Positions 12,721-27,700 of a DNA stretch of 64,000 bases are shown here, in pieces (within the stretch, counting starts at the first letter, position 1; every line of letters begins with the position of its first letter). The notes under the pieces are model-generated. The model was not told where the DNA came from and did not search any database. It worked only from the letters and a program-made list of their open reading frames with translations. This DNA is from Didymodactylos carnosus (taxonomy: Eukaryota > Rotifera > Eurotatoria > Philodinida > Philodinidae). The position numbers were made by a program, and so were the translations under genes. The DNA lies in assembly GCA_905250885.1 (NCBI GenBank), contig CAJNOQ010000155.1, forward strand, positions 1-64,000, given 5' to 3'.

Positions 12721-15700
12721 TATAATATTTTTTTAAGATATGTAGTTTTAACAATATTTTAAAGAAAATACCTCAAATATTGTATCTTCGCAAAAATTGA
12801 TAAATTGTTCGAGTTTTTCTTTGTCATCTGTTTCATTAACCGAAAAATGTAAAAATTGTTTTTTCGATTCCTAAAAGATGAAGAATTATTTTTTACATAT
12901 TCTAGTCGGTTATACGGTTTCAGTTACTAACTTTGATGTGCTTTTTATTCCATTGTTCAATATTCCCTTCTCTTATTTCAAAATAGACTCGTTCAATGTA
13001 GCCAGCGCCACCTTTAATTTCAATACGACCAAGATATTCTTGAAAATAGGATAGAAAACTTTTTGCCTTGTCCATCAATCGTTGAAGTCTATTAAGATAA
13101 AAGAAAAAATAGATATTAAGACGAAAAAATGAAATATTAATTATACCTTGCGTCGTGTGGCATATGTTCTGAAAGATTTGTTAATAATACGGCCATATTA
13201 AAACCGATATCTTTGGCTGGATTATGAAAACGTTCCGTAAATTCCATAAAATCAATTTTACCATCTTGATTCGTATCCACACACATTAGAATATAATCAA
13301 TATCTTGGCTAACATAAGAAGATAAATGTTATCGTCAATTGAGCGTACGTTTATACTATTTATTGTATAATCAATTAATTTCTTACAAGCATACTTACGT
13401 TGTGTACATCTTTTGTGCTTCCATCGCACGACGAAATTCTTTTGGTGAAATGAATCCATCATTGTTTGTATCAAACTCCTAAAAATAAGAGTATAGTGTC
13501 AATTATAAAGCACAAGGTCAAAATAGAACCTAATTTGATCAAAATGTTATATACTTGAAATGCTTCCGATGTTGTTAAACCTTTCATTTTTAGAAATATG
13601 TCGAAAAATTGTAATAATAATTCAACATTTGGTTGTGACTCAATTAGAGTATCGACCATTTGTTTTCCTATAGGACCATTGAGAACATTACCTAGGAAAA
13701 AAAGTAAAATGAAATAAGACATGAACTATCAATGTATTTTGTCATACTGATGTAATAACTTCTATAAACATGCTAACTTCAATACAACATAATCAAATCA
13801 TAGTTATCAAATAGAAGAGAATCATGGCTACATTTTAGTACCAAAGTAAAGTGTTCATCTCTTATGAATCATGAGTTAAGAATATTTTATGAAAAACAAA
13901 TAAAACCGTTATGAATCATTCTCTAAAAGAGGCCTACATTGTTGGAACAATCGTTGTATGAATTCATTACATAATCCGAAGTAAGAAGCTATGATGGTTC
14001 TTGAGATTGAGTAGAGAAGAAGATAGTTTTGTGGAGTATTGTACATAATATTTTGATGTATTAAACTCAATAGATATTTGGGGTGTGTGTGTGATAGTAA
14101 TAGTATCGATTCTCTTCTTCTCCAAACAGCATTTCAACATATTACGATAAAAATTTTACTATTAATATTTGTTATAACAGTAGAGATCAAATCTATTACC
14201 TTCTAACATGGATAAGAGCATCACAATCATATCTTTTTGTAATTTCATTAATTCACGAAGTAATTCAATTTGAAGTGGATCCTAAAATAAAGAGAAATAT
14301 CAGATTAAGAGCTACAAGTTTTAAACTCGTTTTTTACCCGTGACAATTTCCGTTGCAAATGAGCAAATATGTGTAAAAATCCGGCAATGGCATCCCATAA
14401 ACGACTATTAGCAAGTGCCAACTGATTTTGAGGACATGGTCCCTAATTTTTGTCAACAAAAAAATATTTTTATTGTGAAAAATGTAAGATGTCTATACTT
14501 TTACACTTACTTGAATATACTCTGTTAATGTATTAAAAACTTGTTTTGCCACATTAATTGCACGACAAAAATTTTCCTTTCCATGAGCGTCAACTGTTTC
14601 TTTTCCAGAATAATACCAATAAAAGTCCATGATTGATTCCTTGAAAAATACGGATTTAAATACATCAAATTTATTATTAAATAGTTTTAATATGTTACCT
14701 GCAAACTGAGTAGATAATCGACAGTACAAATAATAACATTAACATTTGTATTACTGCCCGCTTGTGAACGTAAATAATTTTGAAATGCTACAAGAATATG
14801 ATATACATTAAGTTTATCTTTAAATAATAAAGATCATCTTACCAAGATTATGTCCTTCACATAATAATTGACAAAATCGAAATAAAGATATTGTAAAATC
14901 GGCATCATGTAAATTTTTTTCACCAGCCATCCCGTCTGATCCCACTCCTAGATAAAAATAAATACTTTATTTTTTCTATTTAATAGTATTGTTATTAACT
15001 GACCTAGTACTTCAGCTTTAATACAACGTTCAAATGTATCCAAATCGAGAACACTACAATTTGCCATCAATGTTGCTAACGATGTAAAAAAGCCAACATC
15101 TTTTGTTTCTTTTAAATAGGCTAACATGCGCTTAAAAATTTAAATTTAAATAAAATTTTTAAAATTATTCAACACTATGAAAAAAGACAATAAAAAAAAC
15201 TAACTGTTTGAACTTCTTTGTTTCCACCATGCAATAACGATATACCCAATTGTAATGTTCTTTGTAGCATATCATTATTTTCACCTATAATACATTAGTA
15301 GATCATTATTGAATCTTTTCTTAAAAAGAAATATATGTTACGATGTTTACCTTTACTAGCACTAATATATAATAACACAGTTTCAGCGGCACCACGTGTT
15401 GCCAATCTGTTTTGTTCATACAGTAATTTTTGTTTTTCCATTTCTTGCTCCTGAAATATTGAAAATAGAAAAGTATATTGTTCTTTAATGAAATTTATTT
15501 TTTTAATTTGTACCTGGAAGGATTTTGGTTCCTCTGTTCCGTCATCATCATCATCATCGCTGATAACACAACTCTATAACGATGAATATCGATTAGAAAC
15601 AATATAGTATTTTGATTTATTTATCTATTATTTTTACTTTGCTCATAATAGTTGCATAAGACAAATAGACAATATCATCTGTGATATTAAATAATGATAA

Positions 15701-18700
15701 ATGTTCAGCAGTTGCTGAACGATTTAAACATTGTAACAATTGTTTTAATGCATCCGGCTTAAATGTTAATGTCAATGTTAACGATGTTGTCTCAGTTTCT
15801 GCCTCTTCTTTAATTATTGTTATTTCTTGTTTAATATCATTTTGTTCACCAATATCGGCCTAGAAAACCATTTTTTTTCAAACTCATTATAAATCTCAAT
15901 CAATTGTTTATCTTACACATAAATTTTCAATTAATCTTGCTCGTGTATCTTCTTCAGCTTCTAACCATATTTCTTGATAAGCACGTAAAAACATGTTCAT
16001 AGCACGGTGTCTAAACAGTTCAACATATATGAATAGTAATAGTGAGAAGAAGATAATATATATATATTTATCTATGATACCTTGGCACAGAATGGAGTGG
16101 TGCCATTCGAAAACATGCCATAACCGCTTTTTTACGTTGTGATGACATTAGTTTACGTCCTGTTCCATGCCGATGTGTAGGCGGATGATCAACAAGATGT
16201 AAACCAAATAAAACTTTAGCCATTTTTAGAATATTTTTGATAGATTCTTCTGGAGATACCGCAACACCAGTGGATTTAGAGCCAATTCTTCGATATAATA
16301 AACTTTGCCAATTCTTTTTATTTATCATTTCATCCTAAAAAAAAGTTTATATTCGTTAAAATATAATTTATGAAAGATATATAGTCTCTTACCTTTCCTT
16401 GGGCATATAATATTTCACGTAAAAAATGTTGAACAGCCTCTTCTTGATCATCCTTTATAAAGGAACAACAAAATAGCAAGGTTTGTACACGTTACTTTGT
16501 TTAAATATTAACTGTTTATACGGATGTAGCGTTGCTTATGCAGCAACAAAATATTTCTTCGAAACTGGTATCAAAATTATGAATTTTTAAAAAAATAATT
16601 ATCATCAACTGCGCTACCGAAAAATCGTTTAAGAAATAATTACTGGAATTCATGCGTAGCGAGTAATGTAGAGTGCAAAGTGTGGATATATTGTAGACTA
16701 CCATCGAATTCAAATGAAATAGCTAAGGTTACCTTAGTATTCTATTTTAGTGTAAACAGTTTCTAAATTCGCCTAGACTAAGTTGAAATTCTATGTTATG
16801 AATCTAATTTAATGTAATTATGGCCTTCGACAGATACTCAGAATGAAAATGGTTTGGTTTCCTCGATCAATCAATCTTACCTTTATATCAAGTAGCGTCT
16901 GATCCTCAGTTGGAGTTTCCACCTTTTCGTCTTCCAACAGCTTCATCTATAAACAAAATAACAATGCTCAAAAAATATATACACACGTACAACTAAATAA
17001 CATATCAGGTCCTACGATAAATCCATCTATCATTTTTTTGTAAAGAATTCTTTGTTAGAGCTTATTTAGTCGAGTACCATATGTTCTAACAACATGCTAT
17101 TATTTCCTTTTTTATGTATGAGGCTATGAAATATTTCAATTTGCATAAATAGTTTCTATGAACAGTATGAGCACGCATGCATATTACATGGAACTTTATA
17201 CAACAATCCCTAGTATTGCCGGCATCATGGCCATCTTTGAATGACGACAGTCAGAGAATTGTGTCCTGGGCCATTCAGAAGCCAAAACTGAAGTGCATAA
17301 TACAAAAATGTTTGAGATTTATTTTTAGGTGATCTTTGAAAAAACTATTCTTGAATATGGAAAGTATATTTGTTTTTTCACATGCGAAACTAGTCTCGAG
17401 TGTCGTCTTCAAAATATGAACTATTCGATTTGTTCGTTTTTGTCATTTAGCATCAGATTTCCTAGTTGTCTCACAGATGGTATAAGATCATATACAAAAA
17501 CTCTAAAAATAATGGTAACTCAGATTATTGACCACAATGAGTCTCATGGCAATGCTATACTAAAGACATTTGGCAATACTATACCGAAAGACATTTCAAA
17601 GATTCAAAGTATACGTTATTTTAGCTCTTTTACAGAATCTTATGCTTCAAACTGAGAAAATAATTTGTATTTACTTTTAAAGTTGTCTAGAAAACGCTTT
17701 AAAAAGATCTCAGGTGGGTTTATCAACTCGTAAAGCAGCTAAAACGGAGTATATTTTGAATCGTTCAAGAGTTTTGAAGACATATGATAGTTTGAAGATG
17801 ACATACGAGACTAGCTTCGCATGTGAAAAAACAAATATGCTTTCCATATTCAAGAATAGTTTTTTCAGAGATCACCTAAAAATAAATCTCAAACATTTTT
17901 GTATTATGCACTTCAGTTTTGACTTCTGAATGGCGCAAGACACAATCCTCTGACTATCGTCATTCCAAGATGGCCATGTGTTTTCTAATGCCTACCAATG
18001 TTTTCTTTTCTACCAGAAGCAATAGATATCACTGTGAACACAGAGCTACAAATCGGATTGACAAGATTTATCCTTTATATGTGTATTTCATTTTAAATTT
18101 TCTAGAATAACATTTCTGTTTACTTCAATCAACTTGTGTTTGGCTAACTGTATTAATTCTTGTTCTCGTCCACCAAACATGTTCATTCCAATTGGTAATA
18201 GACGTTTTATGCAGGCAACACTTAACGATGTAAATTTTTCTTTTTCCATGCGACGTTTTCTTCTTTTCTGTTTCAATGAACCTCCTCCGCCAGAATCCAA
18301 ATCGCCAAAATTTTTCATCATATCATTTGGTGTTGTACAAGCGTTTCCCACAGTGTTACTTGTTGAAGTCACTGATGACGTATTATTACCCGCCGATGAA
18401 CCTGATGTACCACTGACACCCGGCATTAACATACTCGTATTATCTATTTCATGTTGAGTAACAAAATTCAATTCTTCTCGTTTAAAAAATTTTGATTTAC
18501 ACCATGTTGAAAATATTTCGGCCATATTATTGTATAATTCATTAGCATAGGTATCAGCATTTTTTAACCAAGAGGAACGATGTAAATCCACATATTTAAC
18601 TAACAGTGGTCCAAATGCATACACATCACGAACTAATATTTCATAATTCTTAAACAAATAAAAAAAAAAGATGTATGAATATTTAAACATCCAATGACTA

Positions 18701-21700
18701 TTACTTTCATTAACGATGTTTCCAAATCTTCTCTATCCGAAGATTCTAATCGTGTAGCATGTTTAAGATTTTCTTCTTGAAAATATAAAACATCACATTT
18801 CAATTTTAAACGTTGCGATACGGGAAGAAAATATTTTTCTAGTAAACTTGTTGATGAATTCAATATGATCGCTTGAGTATAAACTATCAAAAAAAAAAAA
18901 TATTATAAAAATGATTTTGTAGTAGTTAAATTAAAGTTATCGTTACCTGCAATACGTTTCATCCATGGTGCATCTTGTGTATCAATATTGTTGTTAATTA
19001 ATTTTAATACACTTCCTAGTACCGAATTCATATGTTCTGACGTTACATTTGTAATTTTAGTACTAAAACAGAAATTATTAATATTAAAAAAGAATGCAAT
19101 GATGACAAACAACAATTAACCTATCTGTTTGCTTGACTTTTTGCGGACCATAATTCCACCAAAATGATAAATATGAACAAACACATGGTAATACTACTTC
19201 AATTAAATATGGTGCATCATCGTACATTGATCCAGAATCAACATGTTCTTCAATATCGGCTATGACTTTTGTTAAATGTGGAATTGTTTGTGCTACTTCT
19301 GTCATAACATCTTGTGCTTCAGGTGATAATTGTGAAACATTTGATGCATGTTTATTGTTACGATTAAGTTCTGGTTCAAAAAATGCTACAGGAAAACATG
19401 CGGCAAAAGCACTAAGACACTCTCCTATTAATGGACGATGTCTAAAGAAAAAACGCAAAAAATATTTTAAAATTAATAAAAAATTCTTGTATTAACTTAC
19501 CGATTTAATTCATCTATAATCCATTCACTACAATATTAAAACAAGTTAAAATAGATTAACTGAATAAATTAATTTTATATTCGTACCGATTGACAAATTT
19601 AATTCCTTGTTTACTAGTTATCCATAAAGCGTTTAGAATTTTATAACCTGACAATTGTATTTCATTTTCAAAAACATCTACACCATATTGATTTTTTCCC
19701 AAATGATCGAGCATTGATGATAGAATAGGCAACAGTACCATATTTATATATGATAGACTGGTGGCACCACGTTGTAATGTACCTTTAATTTGACTATAAC
19801 GTCCATGTTGAAGATTTTGTACCGTTTGATATAAATCTTCGGCTATATTATTGAATAATGGTAACAATGATGCACGAACCATTTCTTGTGAATTTTTCAT
19901 TACAGAACTATATTAATAAATTCAAAGTCTTTTTTTTAACAATTTCCCATTATGCTATTCTTCTTACCTAACATCAATAGCTCGTACCAAGACTTTTAAA
20001 CATCTTACAGATATATTGACATCATTTCCAAATGCCGTAAATTTTTGACGTAATAAAGATGCCAATTTACAAAATAAACTACAGCTCATCTCTTTTTCTT
20101 TAACCGATGCGTAACCAACACCCGTTTTTAATGATGCGGGCATAATAAAATAATGTCGTTGCGCTTGAAAATATCGTTCAACTAATGGTAGTACAACCTA
20201 AATAAAGAAGAAGAAAAAAAATGAATTCTCTATCTATCTCGTTTTATACTTATTATTCTATTTACTTTTCCAAAAAATTTCACATCTTTTGTTGATAAAC
20301 AATAACTTTCATGTAAAGAAAATTTTGAACTTTCTTTATAATTTTGCATATTATGAGCAGCCCGTTCAACATATTCTAATAATTTTTCTAGTAAACTAAA
20401 TGCAAAACGTTTTTCGGTGATATGGGATGGTGATAGAGATGATGCTAAAGTATTTTGCTCATTAATTCTAATAAAATAAAATAAAAACATAAAAACAAAT
20501 AATGAACTGTTCTAAATGATTATCAATATTTATACTTCATTTTATTAATATTTGTATCGGTGCCCTCCTCTGTAAGATTTCTAGAACAAAATGCAAAATA
20601 TAAAGATAATAATAATAATAATAATAATAACGATGTCTTTTATACATACTTTATGATATGATATCCAAATGTATGAAGATATTTGATTAATTCTTGATAA
20701 AATTTATAATTTTTCTGTTTTTCTTTATCGGTTAATAAAGCATAGGGTACAAGACGAGGATGTAAACCACCACCTAGAAAGGATAACAAAATATTTTATC
20801 TATGAGTAATATTTATTTGTCAATTATAGTTTCATTGACTGGACGAGAGAAAGTTGAACAGGTATCAATATAGTTGATTTCATCATGTGAATTCTTCAAA
20901 GCCTGAGTGTTACTTACATTGACTTTGAAATTTTAATCTCTATGCTATGGTTCCACTTTATTTTAGAGTAATACCCGTGCATAACCAAGCAAAGAAGTAA
21001 AACCATTTATAGGAAAATTCATCTAGGTCACCAAAATAGATACTTCACAAGACAAATAAGCCTCTCACAAATACATTGTGTAGATATGACCATGTCATTG
21101 GCAATATCTTTCAATTATCGACACTCGATAAAAATAATAAACTATCAATAACTAAAAAAAACTCTTTCGATCAAAATTATTAATCAAAGAGATTAAAAGA
21201 TATCTAGTAGTTTCGTTTTAGAGAGATTACCATGACCGTGTGTAGAAAATGGAGAAACAGTGTGGCAACAAACACAGACACACACACTAAATATGTAGAA
21301 GACTATAGACTGACTATTTTGTCCTATAATCAATGGAATCCTATGAAAAAAAAAATTCATCTTAGATATTACTCACCAACTGCATATAAACGATTTTTCA
21401 ATTGACGCGTCCACATTTCGTGTGCATTCTCTTCTAATGCTCTTGCAAGATCCTATAATGATTAAATAGTTAATGATAAGATCCACATTTGTCCAGTAAT
21501 AATGTGTACCTCCATTTCCCTTGTCAGCGTCATACTAGAAAAATCCACCGCTCGGGGAAAATAATCGGACGCTTTAATATCCTAAAAGAATTGAATTTAG
21601 ACACTGCATGAGATTTAAAAATAAATTTATTACTTTCTGCTTTTTTCGTTGTATTGGTTTTATGGCCATACGAGTTGAACCACTGTCCGTTTTTTCCAAA

Positions 21701-24700
21701 TGAAATTTTAATTTTTCCACCGCTTTTAATGCATCACGTATGGGTTCTTCAATTTTAATTTGATCCTGTGATATAAGAACAATTTTATGACTCACATTTC
21801 GAACAATGATAATTTTCGTTTACTTTTCGATCTAATGTTTTGTACGGTCTGATATTTGGATGTTGACGATATTTATCATTAATTTGTTCACCATACGACC
21901 ATCCTTGTTCAATCTAATAGATAACAAGTCAATTAAAACAAGTTTAATAAAGTGTACTCTTATTAATTACTTTAGCATAACTCCATTGGTCATGCACACT
22001 TTCAGCATATGCTTTAACAAATTCTTCCATATGTGGACTTAATGAAACACTAGAACAAAGACATTTAAAACAAAAATTATATATTATTTTCAAATGTACC
22101 CTGTTATATCAACAGGATTTGGTTCATATTCCTCCTGTAATTTAATCTGTTCTTGTGCATAATTAATATTATCTTGAGCACTAATTGAGTAAGAATAATC
22201 CGGTGGTAATGCACTACCAATCGCTGATAAACAGGGCAATGCTTTACTGAATAATTCTGGATCATAAGCCTACAGTTAAAATTATTTAGTAGTCGACTCA
22301 AAGCATGTTAAGTGTATCAGTGCGCATATCCTAGAGAAAATCCTACATACTTCCTGTCTATTTCCTACTAGGCAGTTCGTTGTCACTTGCCCGATCAGAT
22401 AAGGTCTGATCTCGAGAACCATCAGTCGTTTAGTGGGCTGGAAGTGCTCATTCTACTCCTCATGCACTGATTATTCACCGTATATTGAAGTTAAATGTTC
22501 ACCCTTCTTTCTCTGTTATGACAGAGACGAATAGCAAACATAGCTCAATTTTGAGCATTTATCTTGCCCGATTTGGCCATATTGCTCGATGGGATAAGAT
22601 CGATATTGCCCGTTTCGGCAAGACTGAAATAACATGTATATATAACGTGCAGACAGATAAAGTAACGCACACAGCTATACTTCGGCTTATTGTTATCGTC
22701 TATCGGAAGAATGGACCTTGGAAAGCAACAATCATGGTTTTCGATGAGGATATTAGGCAGAAAGTTTTTTTTCTTTTGTTGCCTGTCCGTAGCCTCTGTG
22801 CCATTTATCATGATTAATATTAGCACAGACAGCGGAGTTTTCCTTTAACCATATTTATAAAAGCGAAAGCAAGTTTTTGAATGTCAGAGAAGAGAGATGT
22901 AATAGGTATGTATAAATATTTTCACGACAAACAGAATAGAACAATACGCAATGCCGTATAGATATCGAAACGCATCGTTATCTTGCCTTTTTCTTTCCTT
23001 GTACATTTGGAAAATTAAATTTTCTAATGCAGATCACACATACAGAGATTTTATTATTCGAGACACAAATATACCTTTTCCTTAACGAGAAGAACTGCTG
23101 AAAGGATGTTAGCCTTCTTACCTGTTCGGATCATAAAACATTATAAACTGTCAGCTCTCCAGCATCAAGAAGAAAGCACCATATCACTCAAAGAAAACTC
23201 TATCTGATGGAATTTTTGACGCTCTATCACGTGGAGTAAGTGTCTACATGCGCTATACCATTGATTTATGCGCCAATCCGCTGAAAGAAAAAAGTCTGGA
23301 GATCCCACCAAAACGGGTAAGATATTCCTTGCCCGATCGGACTATATCGCCTGTTTGGGCAATACAGCTTGCCGAAATGGGCAATCTTGGCCGATCGGGC
23401 CAGAAAGTGTGACAACGTACTGCCAGGATCTTACAGGATCCACCTAAAACTTCCTGGCAGATTTCGCTTAAGTTTGTTTAGGATTCTAACAGTACCTTAG
23501 AAAATTCGATGACTTTCTGGTATACCTGATTTCATCAGGATTCTGGAGGATTTTGTTAGAATCCTAAGAAATTAAAGCGAAATCCTAGTAGGATACTAGT
23601 AGGATATGTCTCGGATCCTGTCACAAAATTCATAGGAATTTTACTAGGATACATACACGAGAGGCCAATGCATCAAATATCTTTTGAAATAGCATCATTG
23701 TTAAACGTTTTTCTTCTTCTGTAGCACTAGTACTATAATATCGTCCACATCGTTCGTACCATTGTGTTAACATCTATTGTAAATAAAAACATTTGTTTAT
23801 ATGATAATTGTTGTTGTGAAATATAATAACCTACTCTTAGTGGAACAATGGTTTGATTGGTTAATGCAGGTACATCGTATATTAATATTCGCAATAATGG
23901 TGTCATCATTGATGGTTTCAACGTGCTATGAGAGAAGAGACAAGATGGTGTACTCATGTTTCAAAAAAACTATACGTACTTGGCAAATGCCAGCAAAAAA
24001 TCACACACCGCATCTAATTGATTTTTTGTTAACGATCGACATTTTGATAAACGATAGACTGTATGCAAGGTGGATTCTAATAATGATGAACGATGATCAC
24101 TGTCATCAAAGTAATTTGCTTGATTTGTCATTAATGGTATAACACAATTGCATATATAACGATTTAATGCTAATGCCATATCACTTTCAGATGCTGTTGC
24201 CATATCAAGAACGGTGACTGCTCGTATATCTGGTAGAAATGCATCTTCCAATAGACGAAAATATGTTTCCTGATCTGGTATACCATAGACACGTTCCAAA
24301 AATAGAATTATCGACATTTTATGAGTCGGTTGTAATCCTGATGGCATTGATTCTTCGTCTAAATGTCAAAACTACTTTCATGCATATTCTCTTCTATTTA
24401 TGAGTTTAACTTACTTGATAATAGAAATTTTAATCCTAGTACGCCTTCTAAATCACCCATGGATACTAAACTTTTTAATATGGATTTTGCTCTAATAGCA
24501 TTTGGTTTTCCCATTTTAATTGTTTCTTCAGATGGTGCACAACGTCCCAATAATTCAACCAGAATTGCATAAAATGATAATTCAGCGGCACCCAAGTCAA
24601 TATAATCTTCATCATCTTCATACGGCAAACGAACTTGTAATCGATCACTAAAAAAAAGTGATAAAATAGTTTTAGTAACAACAATTAAAAACGTTGATTA

Positions 24701-27700
24701 CTTCTATCAGATTGAAGAAAGACGAATAACACAGAACTATCACACAAGAAAACAATCAAATTTATTTACTACATCCGAGACGAGGAGATAGACATCGAAA
24801 AAACGGTAACTAAATAAATCACTTGCTCTTTTTCCATAAGTTGTACATGTTTCTTTAGCAATATGAAAAGCATGAAAAAATGATGTCTGTCTATTTGTCG
24901 GATTTCTTTGAGTTACAAACGATAGAAAGTAGAATCTCAAAAATCCTAACTACTTCATCAAAAAGATATAGGTAGCACTAAAATCTTGCATTGCAGTAAA
25001 AGCAAACTATACATATTGTCCTTTATTTTAAATTGTATTAAAAATTTTACTTACTACTCGTCATTTAAACTGTGCATACTTTCATCATCCATCATTTCTT
25101 GATAAGCCAATTGTATCAAAGGATCATCTGGATTTTGTCTTCAAAAATTCGTGTAAAAAAGTAATATTATGAAATGTAAAATGAGTAACAATTATTTTTA
25201 CCTTCGTGCTATATATAATGATTGTGCAATCCCTTCTTTAATTGCTTTTAACAGTCCACCTCCTTCGCCACGTAACGCTGGTCCAAGACAATCTGGATGC
25301 CGTATTAATAAGCGTACAACTAAATCAGCATTTTCTTCAACAGTATCACCTTAAAGAAAAAATATATTTCGATGTTATTCCGTTTAAATTAATAGTTGTT
25401 ATTTTTTTTTGTCCACACACCATTAACCCAGACACAAAATTTTAAAAAATCTAAAAATCGTTCGCCTTCCACCGGATCCCATCCAATATCGTGATAACCT
25501 TGTAAAATTAATTGTTCATTTCTTGTTGTACCGCAACGTGATAAATAAGATGCTATTTTTTCTAAATGTGATTCACGTAACGCCAATGCTAATTCATTAT
25601 TATCCATGACACTGGCAGATGCAACATCTAACGGAGATGAACCACGCAATGATGGACGAGCTAAATAATGAGCATATCGAAGTTATTTAAATGGACATTA
25701 CTCAAAAATGTTAACATACACAGCAACATTGAACTATTCTCTAATAAATAACTTAAATGTTCAAACATAGCACGTTGATTATGACGTGATGTACGACAAA
25801 AGTAGGATAAAAATTTACAACATGTTGTAACTAGTTCCACTTTGTCTTCCTATTTTTTCAATATGAAATAGATATTAAGATAATATTAAAGAAAAATTGT
25901 AAGATATTTTAACATACCTTTTGTATATGAGATTCTAGATTTTCACCTTCCATTGTCGACATTAATCCATTAATATCATTTGAATCTGACATTGAACTTT
26001 GTTCTTGTTTACTTTTATTTAGACGATTAACCATAATGGCCATAACTGTTTCATGAACACATAACGAACGCATCAAATCGGGATGTTGGTAAAATACTTT
26101 ATTATCAATTATATCACTAAATAATAATAAACATTTTGTTAAGAATATCCCTTCCCTCTTTTTGGGCTTTCCGTAGAAATATTATGAAATAAAAACTAAA
26201 AGTTACTAAGGCTTCATATTTTCAGAACTGATTGGAAACTCAATGGAGCACTTTTTCGTTTTTGTTTCAAGTTTTTAACTATTGCCCGTTCATCAGTTTT
26301 TCAGAAAACTCTGTTTTTCATTAGACCACATTACGACCTCTCCCCAAAAAAATTCGTACTAAGTGAGCTCCCCTTTCCTAAACCTTTCCAAAGGATTCAT
26401 GCGAATGTCTCCGTACGAAACGAATAAATTTAGAAGAGCTCAAAAATCCTACATAAGAGTCTTTTTCGAAACCCAAGAGTGCTCCCTCCGTATGGTGAGA
26501 TTCCTGTAAACCGTTTTAGATTTTTTAAACTATACTTTTTTTAGAGGGTAGCGACAAATTCAAAAACTCTTTTTGGTATTGGAAAAATCATTATTTTTTC
26601 AGAGGATGTCGAGAGATAACATAACTCTTACTTTAAACATCGAATCATTATTTCCTCTTCATCTGCATCCATTTGGACAGTTAACAGTGCACGTACAGTA
26701 CTTAATTGACGAAGTAATTGAGTTATATCACGAATAGATTTTGCACTAATTGTATATGTTTTTTCGAGACACCGAGATATCTGTTAATATTATATAAACA
26801 TGGTTAGACGATCTATTATATTATCAATGATATATAACCTACTTCTCCAATACCATCATATTGACGATAGAGTAATTTGAATATTTCTCGTATTAAATTA
26901 GGATCATTGATGTGTGTTGCGTAACCCCATTCAATCAATGTCTTTTTAATAACTTCACATAACGTTTCTAAAATAAATTTTAAAACGAATGTTAGTGATG
27001 AGATAAACTGAATTCAATCGCATTCATATTTGACTATATCATTTATTCATACTATTTTGAAACATACTTCCACGTTTCCATGTTAAACTTTTTACTTTAT
27101 TGATCAATTCGTTTGCCTTATTATTTTTTTTCATTAATTGTTGAATAAGAATTTGTAGTAAGCGTTCAAAAATCGTTAATGATGAATTAGGATCAATTTG
27201 CTTTTTTATTGCTAATGTGTTGGTAGAATCCGTATGTGTCTGAAAAATAAAATATGAAATGACAGGATTACTAAAATCCACTAAATGCACTCAGTTATTC
27301 TTACTAGTTGTACTTGTTGTAAAAATAAGAGATTCGAATGAAAATTTTTTAATGTTTCTTTAATTTCTTCTTGCATGTCTTCATTTCCAATTAATGCATC
27401 ATCGTCATTTCGTTTAAAATTCATCAGTGCTTGCATCTAATAATATTCAATGATATTCAAATAAAAATATTCTCTTTTCTGATTATAATAGTGATCGCTT
27501 ACTTGATCTTTAGGTGGACAACGAAATTCTTTCGTTTTTTTCGCCATCAAAGCTGGTGGTAAACTTGATTCTTTCAAAACATTATAACGCCTTTTTTGAT
27601 CCTAAAAAAATATGTCAATGTATGTGTCTGTTAAATATTATCTTTTTTCAATTACATACAACTTGAACTTGAGCAACAAATTCTTCAGAAAAAGCAACAA

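Noticed and set aside
17329-17929. Two plus-strand frames of 108 and 71 codons
   Set aside because: They cover the arms and loop of the fold-back repeat inside a RyR intron. Parts mirror each other and no protein similarity is recognised.
18134-18457. 107-codon plus-strand frame
   Set aside because: It lies antisense to a conserved RyR exon ([20 protein letters not shown]).
22485-22826. Frames of 110 (plus) and 93 (minus) codons as a possible transposase
   Set aside because: No catalytic or DNA-binding motif of any transposase family is visible, and the two frames are antisense to each other inside a TIR element that looks non-autonomous.
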